From contig NZ_JBEQCT010000001.1 in the NCBI RefSeq assembly GCF_046054155.1, positions 910,054 through 974,053 on the forward strand: a stretch of 64,000 nt of DNA. Reading direction: 5' to 3'. Made by a program: the position numbers and the translations under genes. This stretch comes from Celerinatantimonas yamalensis. GTDB taxonomy: Bacteria > Pseudomonadota > Gammaproteobacteria > Enterobacterales > Celerinatantimonadaceae. The notes beneath the pieces are model-generated. The model searched no databases, was not told where the DNA came from, and saw nothing but the letters and a program-made list of their open reading frames with translations. Shown here in pieces: positions 18,534 to 28,111 of the stretch (position 1 is its first letter; each line of letters begins with the position of its first letter).

Positions 18534-19400
18534 TCACTGCGGATTACAAACTGCGCCCCATAAATTATCCAACGGTGCAATGGATTCTGACAACATCTGA
18601 CTGAGTTGTGAATAGCTATATGCGAGCTTAATTTGATGCTCATCACTGTAATCATCTTCCCAAATAGTGGCATCAGTTAAATCAAAATGGCGCGGCGCCG
18701 CTAACGTTAAACCAGACTCTGGGCGCAAATCGTTCAATTCCAATTGCAGCGCTAATTGCTCAGAGGCCTGCTGAGCCAGCGCCGAATACCCTAATTGATC
18801 AAGCAATAGAATGGCATGCGCATGGGTGACACTATGAATGCGCTCACCGGTATAAAAATACCCACCAGAACTGTAGTACACATCGGTTGTACTTCGCTCC
18901 AGCGCACTGCGACACAGCGCCAGCAGATCCAACTCATGAGCATTTTTTGCAGTAAAGCGGCGATAGTCACTGCATCCGAAGTATCGCGCCCAATTATCAA
19001 CGCTACAATTATTTAATAGTTGGGCAATATTAGCGACTGCTCGCTGGCTAACGTTGATGTGATACTTAGCAATCGCTTCTAAAAATAATGCTCCATAGAT
19101 CACGCCATGTCCTGAACGGCTCAACTGCTGCGCATTATTCTCAATTGCACTGACAATCGAACTAAAATCAGTGGCCAGAGGGCTGGGCTCAAGCACTTCA
19201 AATAGTGCTGGATGGTTTTCTTGGTGCTGCTCTAATCGAGCTTTCAGCGCTCTTGCGGCACGCTCGGGTAACTGATTACTCTCTAGTAGCTGCACACCTG
19301 CGAGGATAGACGCCCCGACATGCCCTTGAAACCACCCATCACTCTGTTGCACTGCAACATTGGCAAGCGCTAAAATACCCTGTTCAATTAATAGCGTCAT
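18534..19400 (-). CDS. Uncharacterised alpha-helical protein
   Basis: I do not recognise the family. The product from the ATG at 19400 (AGG six bases upstream) has 288 residues, is soluble, rich in leucine and alanine, and reads as repeated helices. Segments such as HGVIYGALFLEAIAKYH and GERIHSVTHAHAILLLDQLGYSALA suggest an alpha/alpha-toroid-like fold, but this is only a guess. The frame is open to 19472. No signal peptide or membrane segment is seen. Confidence 0.65.
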   Translation of the reverse strand: MTLLIEQGILALANVAVQQSDGWFQGHVGASILAGVQLLESNQLPERAARALKARLEQHQENHPALFEVLEPSPLATDFSSIVSAIENNAQQLSRSGHGVIYGALFLEAIAKYHINVSQRAVANIAQLLNNCSVDNWARYFGCSDYRRFTAKNAHELDLLALCRSALERSTTDVYYSSGGYFYTGERIHSVTHAHAILLLDQLGYSALAQQASEQLALQLELNDLRPESGLTLAAPRHFDLTDATIWEDDYSDEHQIKLAYSYSQLSQMLSESIAPLDNLWGAVCNPQ

Positions 19401-19722
19401 ATTCATCCTATCAAGGTTATCCTGCTGATTTAGTCTAAATAACAATGTCGCATCACCCGCAGCTAGGGTCAATAAGTAGCAAAAATACAGTCAGGAATAT
19501 AGTGTTTGAATAAATCTACATGAATAAATAGTCCACTGAGTTCGATATGCAGATAATTACCCTGCCTAATTGCAGCAGCATCACCATTCAGATCACGGAT
19601 GATACGCCAAATAAAAGAGTCACGGCAACGCTAATGATTACTATGTGAACACATCATCAGTTGAGAGAAACAGAATAAATGCAGCATGCGCTTTACCAAT
19701 AGGTAAACGCTATCTTTCCCCA

Positions 19723-20085
19723 TTAATAAGTGGAATTTAGTTTTCCTCGAAGACCAATTAAGTTACCAAAAGGATCTTCGACTTGGCACATTGCCAAGCC
19801 ATTTTCGATCATTAAAGGTCCGCGATATAACCTCGCGCCCAGCTTATTGAAATGCGCTAATGCGTCATTCAAATTTTTGAATGACCAATATAAAACACTG
19901 CCACATTTACCTGCACTTACTTTTTCATCAGCCTGAACAATTTCAAGAGAGAAACCATCGATGCTTAAGACGGTAAAATCAAACTCTTCTAAATAACAAA
20001 CGCTCGCCATAGGGAACGCCTTTTGATACCACTTTAAGCCTAATTGAACATCAGGAACGTGAATCAATACAGCAACTGGTTTCAT
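19723..20085 (-). CDS. VOC family protein
   Basis: The 120-residue single VOC domain starts MKPVAVLIHVPDVQLGLKWYQKAFP and ends with CQVEDPFGNLIGLRG. The ATG at 20085 has AGAGG seven bases upstream. The fold class is secure, the substrate is unknown. The C-terminal part resembles the VOC remnant at 33276-33479 (shared LYRGP and DPxGNxIGL). Confidence 0.82.
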   Translation of the reverse strand: MKPVAVLIHVPDVQLGLKWYQKAFPMASVCYLEEFDFTVLSIDGFSLEIVQADEKVSAGKCGSVLYWSFKNLNDALAHFNKLGARLYRGPLMIENGLAMCQVEDPFGNLIGLRGKLNSTY

Positions 20086-20248
20086 CAGATACCTCTTGTT
20101 ATGCCATGCTCTAGGCAGATCCATAGTTGGAATTTCTTATCACTACATCGGTTAGCCGTTAAGATGCCATAGAAAAGAGACAGGCTCGCAAAACCATGAA
20201 CGACACATCACAACCACCTTAATGCGGATTCACTATAATCGACTCAAA

Positions 20249-20980
20249 CTACTTGCCACCGGCTAAATCGATAAAAGAGCCTGTGACATAAGATGCTTCA
20301 TCAGATAATAACCATGCAATTGCATTCGCGACTTCATCAGCACGGCCGCCACGTTGCAATGGGATCTGCGGCGCTAAGCGATGAACCCTATTCGGTTCTC
20401 CCCCATCGGTGTGCATATCTGTATAAATGAACCCAGGTCTCACGGCGTTAACCCGAATGCCTTGTGCTGCAACTTCCAATGACAAACCTTTCGTCAGTGA
20501 ATCCATCGCACCTTTAGAAGCCGCATAGTCAACATATTCAAATGGCGCACCGGAGCGAGAAGCAGCTGATGAGACATTGACGATCGAACCGGTAGCGTGG
20601 TTGCGCTTGATAAACTCACGAGAACAAAGAAAACAGCTTGTAACATTCGAGCACATGACTTGATTAAATCGCTCGACATCAATATCAACAAAACTAGATT
20701 GGGTAAAAAGAATGCCTGCGTTGTTGACTAAGTGGGTGACATTTCCGAGTGTTTTTTCAACCGCATCAAATAACGCAATCACTTCATTTTCATCAGACAC
20801 ATCGGCTTGAAACGAAAAGGCCTGACCACCTAATGCAACAATATCACTCACAATTGCCTCTGCACTTTGTGCATTAGAGCGATAATTCACACAGACAAGA
20901 TAGCCTCTTGAAGCTAACAACTTAGATGTAGCTGCACCAATACCTCGGCCGCCGCCAGTGACGATCACAACATGACTCAT
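20249..20980 (-). CDS. Short-chain dehydrogenase/reductase
   Basis: This 243-residue classical SDR has the NAD(P) loop VTGGGRGIGAATSKLL, NNAGI, the catalytic serine in NVSSAASRSG, and YVDYAASKGAMDSL holding the Tyr-x3-Lys pair. The tail AIAWLLSDEASYVTGSFIDLAGG is typical of FabG-like reductases. The ATG at 20980 gives the usual N-terminus. The substrate cannot be told. No partner enzyme of a pathway lies beside it. Confidence 0.9.
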   Translation of the reverse strand: MSHVVIVTGGGRGIGAATSKLLASRGYLVCVNYRSNAQSAEAIVSDIVALGGQAFSFQADVSDENEVIALFDAVEKTLGNVTHLVNNAGILFTQSSFVDIDVERFNQVMCSNVTSCFLCSREFIKRNHATGSIVNVSSAASRSGAPFEYVDYAASKGAMDSLTKGLSLEVAAQGIRVNAVRPGFIYTDMHTDGGEPNRVHRLAPQIPLQRGGRADEVANAIAWLLSDEASYVTGSFIDLAGGK

Positions 20981-21257
20981 ATCTATTCCTATCACTTATT
21001 TAGAAAAATTCAATCCCGTGACTTTAATGGGTAATAAAACCACTAACAACCCATATTCCAAAAAACTAAATTAAGCCAATATGCGCCGCCAAGATCATAA
21101 TCAAATATATTTTTTATTCAGAATATTGTTAATGCCTCAACCACGTCCTTAAAGACGCGCTGACTAAGCGATGGATTCTACTTACAACTAAGGCTAGTAT
21201 TGCAGAAAATAAGCCAATCCGGCATCCGCCGTATGCATGTGCTTTATATTATTATGC

Positions 21258-22190
21258 TCAGGCTTTTATCGCATGGGCAACATTTTTTATGCAACGCCTT
21301 GCCGATGCGCTGACCCCTGATAACTGAAAAAAGCCATGAATAACGCCAAGGTAGCGCTCACAATAGGCCTCTACTCCATGCGAAATTAATAACCGATATA
21401 GCTTTTCACCTTCATCTCTGAGGGGATCGAATTCAGCAGTAATAATGTAGGAAGGTGGCAGCCCTACAAAATCAGCTTTTTCTAGAGGGTTAAGCTCAGA
21501 ATTATCTAATACTCTGGCGTACTCACCGATATACAACCTAAAACCAGAAAGCAGCATATTGGCTGTAATGATAAAATCTGTGCCATTAGCTATATAGCTA
21601 TCTGACTTTCCTTCAGGATCAAGCATCGGATATATGAGTATCTGTTTTCTAGGCAACCATGATTGTTTCGTCTTTAAACGTAAACAAGTAGTTAAAGCTA
21701 ATTGCGCGCCTGCGCTATCACCCACAAATGTGATGTTATTTGTGTCACCGCCATATTGATGGCCAAATTCTTTGATACTCAACACGGCCCGATAGGCATC
21801 ATCATGAGCGGCGGGATAACAATATTCTGGAGCTAAGCGATACTGAATACAGACAACTAAATTATTAGAGTATTGGGCAAGCTGTCTTAACTGCTGATCG
21901 TGGGTGTCAAATCCACCACTGATAAAACAACCACCATGGAAGTAAATTGTGACAGGTAAGTGGCTCTGATTGGTGGGCTTGTAAACTTTGACTTGAATGC
22001 CATTTAATTCATCAACAAACTCTTGAGCCATACTCGGGCTTGAACCTGCTAAAACCGCACTAGAAGCATACCCTTTTCTTCTATCGCTAATACTTTGTAG
22101 AGAAGGACAAGGCTTCCCTGCATCGATAAAGCCCTTAACTAATTCTCTTATTCCTAATTCTAGATGGTTAATCACAACTGAGGCCCTCAT
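21258..22190 (-). CDS. Alpha/beta hydrolase, hormone-sensitive lipase family
   Basis: This 310-residue esterase has the oxyanion motif HGGCFISGG (HGGG-type with C in place of one G), nucleophile elbow GDSAGAQLAL, YIITAEFDPLRDEGEKLY carrying the acid, and GVIHGFFQLSG with the catalytic histidine. These features match the HSL (family IV) carboxylesterases. It is cytosolic with no signal peptide, and there is no strong ribosome binding site before the start. Confidence 0.88.
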   Translation of the reverse strand: MRASVVINHLELGIRELVKGFIDAGKPCPSLQSISDRRKGYASSAVLAGSSPSMAQEFVDELNGIQVKVYKPTNQSHLPVTIYFHGGCFISGGFDTHDQQLRQLAQYSNNLVVCIQYRLAPEYCYPAAHDDAYRAVLSIKEFGHQYGGDTNNITFVGDSAGAQLALTTCLRLKTKQSWLPRKQILIYPMLDPEGKSDSYIANGTDFIITANMLLSGFRLYIGEYARVLDNSELNPLEKADFVGLPPSYIITAEFDPLRDEGEKLYRLLISHGVEAYCERYLGVIHGFFQLSGVSASARRCIKNVAHAIKA

Positions 22191-22728
22191 TATTGATAAG
22201 CCAACAATGATAAAACTAAAAAATAAACATGTATATAAACACAGTAAAAATTGATATTTTTGTACGTAAACATACAGGCTGTATTCACCAAAGCCTTAAA
22301 TCAAGTACCTCTTGTAATGTTCAGACACCGTCACGTTAGCCTCATCCCTCTGGCTAAAGTGCAGTATTTTCTTTTCAAAAAAGCACTTAAATCACTGTTT
22401 CAATGGACACATAACCAGCAGAATCGTGGATAGAAGAAAGAACATTCAACATCTCACCTATTCCCTCCTTGCTGTTAGCCGATATACCCCCTGGAAAATT
22501 TCATCATTCGGCATACGACTTAAAGTTCGAACCATCTACTCTTTGGGCAAGGCTCTCCATTGAATTAAGTTACACGACAAATTTCTGGTAATCCTCATCA
22601 ATGGCGTCTTTGTGTTGTTTTGAGGTATAACATCTGAATAATGGACATACTGAATGACCGTTTTATGCTTAGAAGGCAGTAGCAAAAAGACGGCCATTAG
22701 CTATATTCTCGTTAATTCCTAGGTTATA
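22191..22728. other. Intergenic stretch
   Basis: About 540 bases with no supported gene. A short minus-strand frame around 22560-22660 reads like the tail of a coding sequence, but it is too short to assign. Confidence 0.3.
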
Positions 22729-23370
22729 TCAAAAGTCTTCACGCCCTTGCAGGTCGGTGAAATCACTCATAATCCATTTCTTATAGCCAGGACGGGTTTT
22801 TAACGCCTCAAACCACGTACTCACATGAGCTGGTAATTCAATTTCCAGCCCTTGAGTGGTCAAACGATAAAAGACCCCGCCGACGCAGATATCTGCAAGT
22901 GTGATTGAAGTGCCTGCCAAAAACTCACTCTTTGCTAAAGCCTGTTCAATTAACCCGATACACTGTTGGCATTTGTCTAATTCGCGATTGACGGCTTCCA
23001 TGTTTCTTTTGCTTGGGGGCATCCGATAATAATTCCAAAATACGCCCATAAATGCAGGTTGAAACGTGACCTGAGACCAATCTTGCCAGCGCTCATAAAG
23101 CGAGCGCGTATAGGCGTTGTCGACATACCAATCCAACCCACCATAACTTGCCGCTAGATACCGCAAAATGGTGTGCGATTCCCAAATGGCTTGGTTATTG
23201 TCGATGAGCACAGGAACTTTTTGCATCGGATTGAGCATTTTAAATTGCTCAGTATCTAAACCGCCAAATCGCCCACCCACCTCGACATGTTCATAAGGGA
23301 TCTGGAGCTCTTCGAGAAACCATAATATTTTTTGAACATTAAATGATGTGATTCTTCCGTAGAGTTTCAA
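22729..23370 (-). CDS. Glutathione S-transferase family protein
   Basis: The N-terminal thioredoxin-like domain begins KLYGRITSFNVQKILWFLEELQIPYEHVEV, with KVPVLIDNNQAIWESHTILRYLA as glutathione-binding segment (conserved P and ES). The helical C-terminal domain contains GTSITLADICVGG. The frame is open to 23442, but a TTG at 23370 with AAGAGG upstream gives 213 residues, the normal GST length, and starts right at the first beta strand, so I prefer it. Confidence 0.85.
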   Translation of the reverse strand: MKLYGRITSFNVQKILWFLEELQIPYEHVEVGGRFGGLDTEQFKMLNPMQKVPVLIDNNQAIWESHTILRYLAASYGGLDWYVDNAYTRSLYERWQDWSQVTFQPAFMGVFWNYYRMPPSKRNMEAVNRELDKCQQCIGLIEQALAKSEFLAGTSITLADICVGGVFYRLTTQGLEIELPAHVSTWFEALKTRPGYKKWIMSDFTDLQGREDF

Positions 23371-23762
23371 TGGACTTACCTCTTTTTGTAACCGCTCATA
23401 TTTAACATGCTGACTAATGGGTTGAAAAACATCGCTAGACACCTAGTTCAATGAGTAAGTCAACCCAATGCGCCACCTAAAATTTGATGAACACCACAAC
23501 CGCCAAGTCACGCGCCTCCCATACATGCGCCGATACCAACCACTACCAAAATACGGGTGAAATAAGTTGATAACACGATACCCACATAACCCATGCACAT
23601 TTTCCACTGACACAAAAACAGTTACTCAATAAACCGTGTTAGCTAAGTTATTATTAGATGAGTCACGAACGCCACATTAAGCTGGCATAAACATCTCAGA
23701 TTGTTTGAATGAGAAACAAACTTGCGAACAACTCCTCGCTTTTTAGATAAAAATAACTGGTG
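23371..23762. other. Intergenic stretch
   Basis: About 390 bases upstream of the GST gene. Nothing beyond a presumed promoter is visible. Confidence 0.3.
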
Positions 23763-24167
23763 CTACTTCGTGCTACGATCAGCGGGATGGTTTACCCCAT
23801 CATTGGTCACAACGTCACCTAAATCAAACGGGTTCACGCCCTCTAAACAGCCGACATTAAACCCATATTCGCTTGGATTAGAACGGCGTTGATGATGGGT
23901 ATAAATCCCGCAATGGGAGCAAAAGTAATGTTTCGCGGTCTGGGTATTAAACTGATACAGTTTTAAGGCATTTTGCCCTTTAACAATACGGATCCCATCC
24001 AGTTTGACTGACGCCACAATCGCGCCTTTGCGCCGACAGATCGAACAATCACAACGCCTTGGATTCTCAATCCCATTAGGTAGCGTAAGTTCTAACTCAA
24101 CAGCCCCGCAGTGACAGGTTGCCTTATGCTTAAGCTGAATGGGTGTTGTGCCAACCATTTTGATCAT
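23763..24167 (-). CDS. GFA/CENP-V family zinc protein
   Basis: The 134-residue product belongs to the glutathione-dependent formaldehyde-activating enzyme-like fold. Its zinc ligands are visible in ATCHCGAVELEL, CDCSICRRKG and YFCSHCGIYTHHQ. The ATG at 24167 has AAGGGA upstream. Members bind zinc and often act on thiol adducts, but most have no proven reaction. It lies upstream of a GNAT gene on the same strand. Confidence 0.85.
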   Translation of the reverse strand: MIKMVGTTPIQLKHKATCHCGAVELELTLPNGIENPRRCDCSICRRKGAIVASVKLDGIRIVKGQNALKLYQFNTQTAKHYFCSHCGIYTHHQRRSNPSEYGFNVGCLEGVNPFDLGDVVTNDGVNHPADRSTK

Positions 24168-24234
24168 CGTTTTATCCCTTAATGTTTCATCAACCTTATA
24201 TCCGAACCAGTACACAAGTGACGCGAAATGCCGA

Positions 24235-24666
24235 TTAGCTATTTTTTAGTCCCACCATTGAAAAATGATGGCTGGCGATATTAAATCCTGCACGCAGGTA
24301 AAAGCGATGCGCGGCAAAGCGTTGAACGCCTGAATCTAAATGAATTTGGTCACAATCAATTTGCACTGCATAATTTTTAAACCAATTCATTATAAATTGA
24401 CCAACACCGCGTGAACGATGCGCTGAATGAGTAATCAGATCATCAATGTAGATAGACTTACCCCACGCCAATTTTTCACTCACGGTGAAACCTGCAACCG
24501 CTAATACGCCCTCAGGAGATTTCACGTAAACCACTTGATAACCACTTGAAAGTTGTTTATCGACTTGAGCTGACAGAGTTTCCATATCGTAGCCGGTTCG
24601 CAATTGCAGCAAAACGTCTAGCACTGCTGAATAATCTGAATCTTTCGTTAAAAAATGAATGTCCAT
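24235..24666 (-). CDS. GNAT family N-acetyltransferase
   Basis: The 143-residue protein has a GNAT core, with IYIDDLITHSAHRSRGVGQFIMNWF as the acetyl-CoA loop (R-x2-G-x-G type) and AAHRFYLRAGFNIASHHF at the C-terminus. GGAGAAC precedes the ATG. The substrate is unknown. It is one of about ten acetyltransferases in the window. Confidence 0.88.
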   Translation of the reverse strand: MDIHFLTKDSDYSAVLDVLLQLRTGYDMETLSAQVDKQLSSGYQVVYVKSPEGVLAVAGFTVSEKLAWGKSIYIDDLITHSAHRSRGVGQFIMNWFKNYAVQIDCDQIHLDSGVQRFAAHRFYLRAGFNIASHHFSMVGLKNS

Positions 24667-24720
24667 ATGTTCTCCAATCGGCTGTCAACACCCCATTAAC
24701 ATACTGTTATCAAGTTCGTT

Positions 24721-25203
24721 TTACCAGATTTTATCTAGATCTTGCGCATATAATAAAATGGCACGTTGATAACGTTTAATCGCCTTGCAGTCGCTGCTTG
24801 CAACTAATAGCTCCAGCAACAAAGCAGTCGCTTGTTTATGCCGGCCTACATTGTATAAACACATTGCATAAAACGGCTGAACTTCTAGAGCATCGGGATA
24901 CTCGCTCAAAGTATATTCAAAGTATGCCAGCGCCTCTGTGTAACACCCTAAACTTCGATAGGTACTCGCCAAACCAAATAAAGCATCAAATCGCTGATCG
25001 ATAGTGAGCGTACCTTGCAAGGCTTCAAGATAATGCACAATAGCTTGCTGCTCACTGCCCTCGTTATCGTGCGACCAAGCAATATGTAAATGCGCAATTG
25101 CCCGATAGCTTTCGTCATTCAGTAAACTTGTCAGCAGCGTTCGAGATTGCTCAAATAATCCAGCTTGGCGCAAGTCAATTGCTTGTTTGATCACAGAATC
25201 CAT
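24721..25203 (-). CDS. Tetratricopeptide repeat protein
   Basis: The 160-residue soluble protein has about three TPR units. Clear examples are AHLHIAWSHDNEGSEQQAIVHY, ALFGLASTYRSLGCYTEALAYF and FYAMCLYNVGRHKQATALL. TPRs mediate protein-protein contacts, and the partner is unknown. A good ribosome binding site (AGGGC) precedes the ATG. It is about 50 bases upstream of the GNAT gene on the same strand. Confidence 0.8.
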   Translation of the reverse strand: MDSVIKQAIDLRQAGLFEQSRTLLTSLLNDESYRAIAHLHIAWSHDNEGSEQQAIVHYLEALQGTLTIDQRFDALFGLASTYRSLGCYTEALAYFEYTLSEYPDALEVQPFYAMCLYNVGRHKQATALLLELLVASSDCKAIKRYQRAILLYAQDLDKIW

Positions 25204-25263
25204 TTTAAAAGCCCTGCTTACTTACAACTCTAATCCACCCATATGGACGCCCAAGAACCGCCT

Positions 25264-25824
25264 TTAGACTGGTGACCACGGCTCAATCACAAGGCTTGGC
25301 CAACGTGTTTGGTAGCGTCGATTCATCGCATTGTAATTATCTTCACTCATCGCCGTTTTATTGGGCCGGATAATCATATTGGCAAGATCATCAAGCCCAA
25401 AGGGAGCGAAAACTCGCATGCTATCATTTTGTAACCTGACACCAACGGCAAAACATGGCAACCACATCCGGATCCCATCTTCAGTTTCAGTCAGTGGCGC
25501 AATATCTGAGCCAAACTTTTTCCCATACCATTGATGGACCTTGGCTTGATTTTTAACATCAACCGGTCGATCAAACGCCCTGATCTGGTGTATCTGCTGT
25601 TCATAGTGCAGCTCGGCATTGTCAGCCGCACGATCAAAGTAAACTACATCAAAGTCTTTAATTTGGTCAAGTGGCGCATGACCAAGCTGACAATTCCACA
25701 CGGCCTGGGTGATAGCCCCACCGGCCAAATAATGATTAGGCAGTTCCATCTCTTGTAAAATGCTAAGCAACGCCATCATTTCAGGAATGTCGGCGATGGT
25801 AGCCACTAATTTTTGTTCGTCCAT
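25264..25824 (-). CDS. Nucleotidyltransferase family protein (NTP_transf_6 type)
   Basis: The 186-residue product matches the DUF925/NTP_transf_6 family. LAGGAITQAVWNCQLGHAPLDQIKDFDVVYFD holds the GG loop and the D-x-D-like metal site, and RFDRPVDVKNQAKVHQWYGKKFG-like sequence and FAPFGLDDLANMIIRPN are also characteristic. The ATG at 25824 is preceded by AAGGGG. The substrate is unknown. Its ATG is 39 bases downstream of the S66 peptidase stop, so the two may share a transcript. Confidence 0.8.
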   Translation of the reverse strand: MDEQKLVATIADIPEMMALLSILQEMELPNHYLAGGAITQAVWNCQLGHAPLDQIKDFDVVYFDRAADNAELHYEQQIHQIRAFDRPVDVKNQAKVHQWYGKKFGSDIAPLTETEDGIRMWLPCFAVGVRLQNDSMRVFAPFGLDDLANMIIRPNKTAMSEDNYNAMNRRYQTRWPSLVIEPWSPV

Positions 25825-25863
25825 GCACATCCCCTTATTTAATCGGTTTTCACTTGTCATTGA

Positions 25864-26895
25864 CTATACTAACCATTGCGTGATCGTGCCGCGGCCATCG
25901 ACTATCCCAAGGCGCGCCACACTACCGTTAATCAGCGTCAAGTTTGGCGGAGCATGACCAATGTCAACATCATACATCACAGGAATGTTTTTATTAGCAA
26001 GATGCTCGTTAAGCACTTCAAGGTATGTCAGATCACTATCATTATCGCTGTCGGCTCTAAAATTACGACCTAAAATCAAGCCATTAATATGATCAAATAC
26101 ACCGCGGAACTGCATACTGTGAATCGCACGAACCAGATCACATGGGCTCATTTCAACATTTTCAAGATAGAGAAGTACGCCTTCTTCATACGTTGCGCTC
26201 AACGTCGATAAACTTAAAAAAGACGTTTCGAACAAATGAATGAGTGTATCCCAACATCCGCCAATTAAGCGTCCGGAGATAAACTCATCCGACTTTGATT
26301 TGTTCAACCATCGCCACTGAGTTGGGCTCTCACCCACCACAAAAGCCAACGGATCACGATCAATTTTCGGCCAAGTCATCGTGTACTTATCTGAGCTGTA
26401 CTGCTCGAAAACCCCACCAATTGGCGTTTCCAAGTAGTTCAAGGTGTTGGCAATAAGGGGGGCGGTATTCGTAGAGATTAAATCCATCAGATTCGAGCTA
26501 TGCACACTTGCCCATCCAAGTATCGAATGAATAGCAACACTCAATGTACTGACATCTGAAAACCCAAATAACCATTTAGGTTTTGATTGGGCAATCCGCT
26601 TAAAATCTAATAGTGGAAGTAATTCCATCGCCAATTCACCGCCCCAAGGCGGGGCAATCGCATCAATACGATCATCGGTTAGAAACCGCATTAACTCCTC
26701 TGCACGCACTTCTTTAGGCGCACTGACATGTTTACGCTGACCTTTCAGACAGTCACCAACAATCACATCATAACCTCGCTCCTGAAGCGTCCGCACAATT
26801 TCCGCGAAACGGCGTTCGTGACATGGTTCAATCCCCGTAGAAAATGCCGTAATGGCAATTCGGCTTCCGGGCCGAAGTGGTTCTGGATAAATCAC
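25864..26895 (-). CDS. S66 family peptidase (LD-carboxypeptidase/MccF-like)
   Basis: The 343-residue protein of the S66 serine peptidase family has the nucleophile region WLFGFSDVSTLSVAIH and the start PEPLRPGSRIAITAFSTG. The family includes LdcA, which trims murein tetrapeptides, and MccF, which gives immunity to microcin C. Length and the DLVRAIHSMQFRGVFDHINGLILGR block are closer to the MccF branch. A GTG at 26895 with TAGGAG eight bases upstream is the likely start, and the open frame continues to 26976. Cytosolic. Confidence 0.85.
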   Translation of the reverse strand: MIYPEPLRPGSRIAITAFSTGIEPCHERRFAEIVRTLQERGYDVIVGDCLKGQRKHVSAPKEVRAEELMRFLTDDRIDAIAPPWGGELAMELLPLLDFKRIAQSKPKWLFGFSDVSTLSVAIHSILGWASVHSSNLMDLISTNTAPLIANTLNYLETPIGGVFEQYSSDKYTMTWPKIDRDPLAFVVGESPTQWRWLNKSKSDEFISGRLIGGCWDTLIHLFETSFLSLSTLSATYEEGVLLYLENVEMSPCDLVRAIHSMQFRGVFDHINGLILGRNFRADSDNDSDLTYLEVLNEHLANKNIPVMYDVDIGHAPPNLTLINGSVARLGIVDGRGTITQWLV

Positions 26896-27096
26896 TATAA
26901 TTGCTCCTATCAATATATAGTTGTATGTCGTCTGATTAATGAACCAGTAGCCATGCGACCTTCTCATGGGCTGCAAACAATAGTCATGCGTGACACAAAA
27001 TTTGTTTATATCGGCTCGATTTATCCATCATAAAAACAAATAAACACATGTATATCAACACAGCTAAACTGTAAAAAAACGCAGTTAAACGTACAC

Positions 27097-27282
27097 TTAT
27101 CGCATACAGATAACTACCTTTTCTGCAAGACAGCTTGCACGAATGCGCCACATCGTTGTCAAACGCTCCGGATGTGACCAATGCCCATTATCGTCAAAAA
27201 GTTGGACATTTAAGGTGGGTTGGTACCGCGCAATCTGCTGCATGTTGCAGTCCGATGGAAAAGCGATTTGGGTAGCAAAGAA
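27097..27282 (-). pseudogene. Remnant of an alpha/beta hydrolase C-terminus
   Basis: The minus strand carries an open frame reading MQQIARYQPTLNVQLFDDNG followed by HWSHPERLTTMWR, ending in TAA. The GHWSHPE pattern resembles the catalytic-histidine region at the C-terminus of alpha/beta hydrolases. No upstream catalytic serine region is found and the frame is closed at 27283-27285. Assignment is tentative. Confidence 0.35.
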
Positions 27283-27439
27283 TTAAGCTCAGATCTAAAC
27301 TGACAGATGTTGATTCAACATACGGTCACGATCAGATTAGGTCTGAGAAGTCTTAATAAGCCATCTCGAAACATCATGCTGCGCGCGACTGGCACACCCA
27401 TATGCGTATTGCTAGGTTATTCGTAAAAGCAGATAAAAT

Positions 27440-27601
27440 TTACTCGTCTAACTGAAGCACATGGAATCGGTGACGAAAACCAAGCCCCTCGTAAAACGCT
27501 AACGCTTGTTCATTACCTTCAGCTACATAGACTCTGGTTGTTTCTGGCAAATACGCCCTGATCCATTCAGGTTTGAATGTAATACCGCTAGCACACCGTG
27601 T
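27440..27601 (-). pseudogene. GNAT acetyltransferase C-terminal fragment
   Basis: The frame reads PEWIRAYLPETTRVYVAEGN, then EQALAFYEGLGFRHRFHVLQ, and ends LDE before TAA. This is the typical last third of a GNAT protein (the N-x2-A-x2-FY-x2-LGF motif). An in-frame stop closes it at 27602-27604 and no N-terminal part lies upstream, so it is a truncated remnant lying directly downstream of an intact GNAT gene. Confidence 0.7.
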
Positions 27602-27619
27602 TTAATCTCTTTAGGATGA

Positions 27620-28111
27620 CTAATTGAGCTGATATCGAAGTCGCTGGTGTTCACCCTCACCTTGGCTATCGATGTATTGAGCACCACTGCTTTCGATCAC
27701 TTTACGCGATGCGATATTATCAGCACGGCAGATAATATAAGCGGGCTCGTTTAATACATGCTGTTTAACATGCATCAATAGAAACTTAGCCACACCTTTT
27801 CTGCGACATGTTTTGCGCGTCTCGTAGCCAATATGTCCAATCTCATTTTCAATATAGTCATTGGATTGATGACGCACCCTAATTGCGCCTTGAATTTCAC
27901 CGTCTGATACACAAAAGTAGGTGGAATACGCCCCCCAGCCTTCTGGTAAATATAGACCTTTGGCATGACCAATGAGTGTTTCCAAAAATGCATTTGGATC
28001 GATGATGGCAAACGCATAGTACTCAAGTTGTTCATCCCAACAAGCTTGAATGTATTTGACGTATTCATCATTATTAATTTGTGTTGGCTCAACAATTCTC
28101 ATTTGGCTCAT
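27620..28111 (-). CDS. GNAT family N-acetyltransferase
   Basis: The 163-residue GNAT protein has the core IGHIGYETRKTCRRKGVAKFLLMHVKQHV (acetyl-CoA loop) and YIICRADNIASRKVIESSGAQYID, a RimJ/RimL-like ending. Its start overlaps the stop of the HAD gene by four bases (ATGA), so the two form a coupled operon. The substrate is unknown. Confidence 0.88.
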   Translation of the reverse strand: MSQMRIVEPTQINNDEYVKYIQACWDEQLEYYAFAIIDPNAFLETLIGHAKGLYLPEGWGAYSTYFCVSDGEIQGAIRVRHQSNDYIENEIGHIGYETRKTCRRKGVAKFLLMHVKQHVLNEPAYIICRADNIASRKVIESSGAQYIDSQGEGEHQRLRYQLN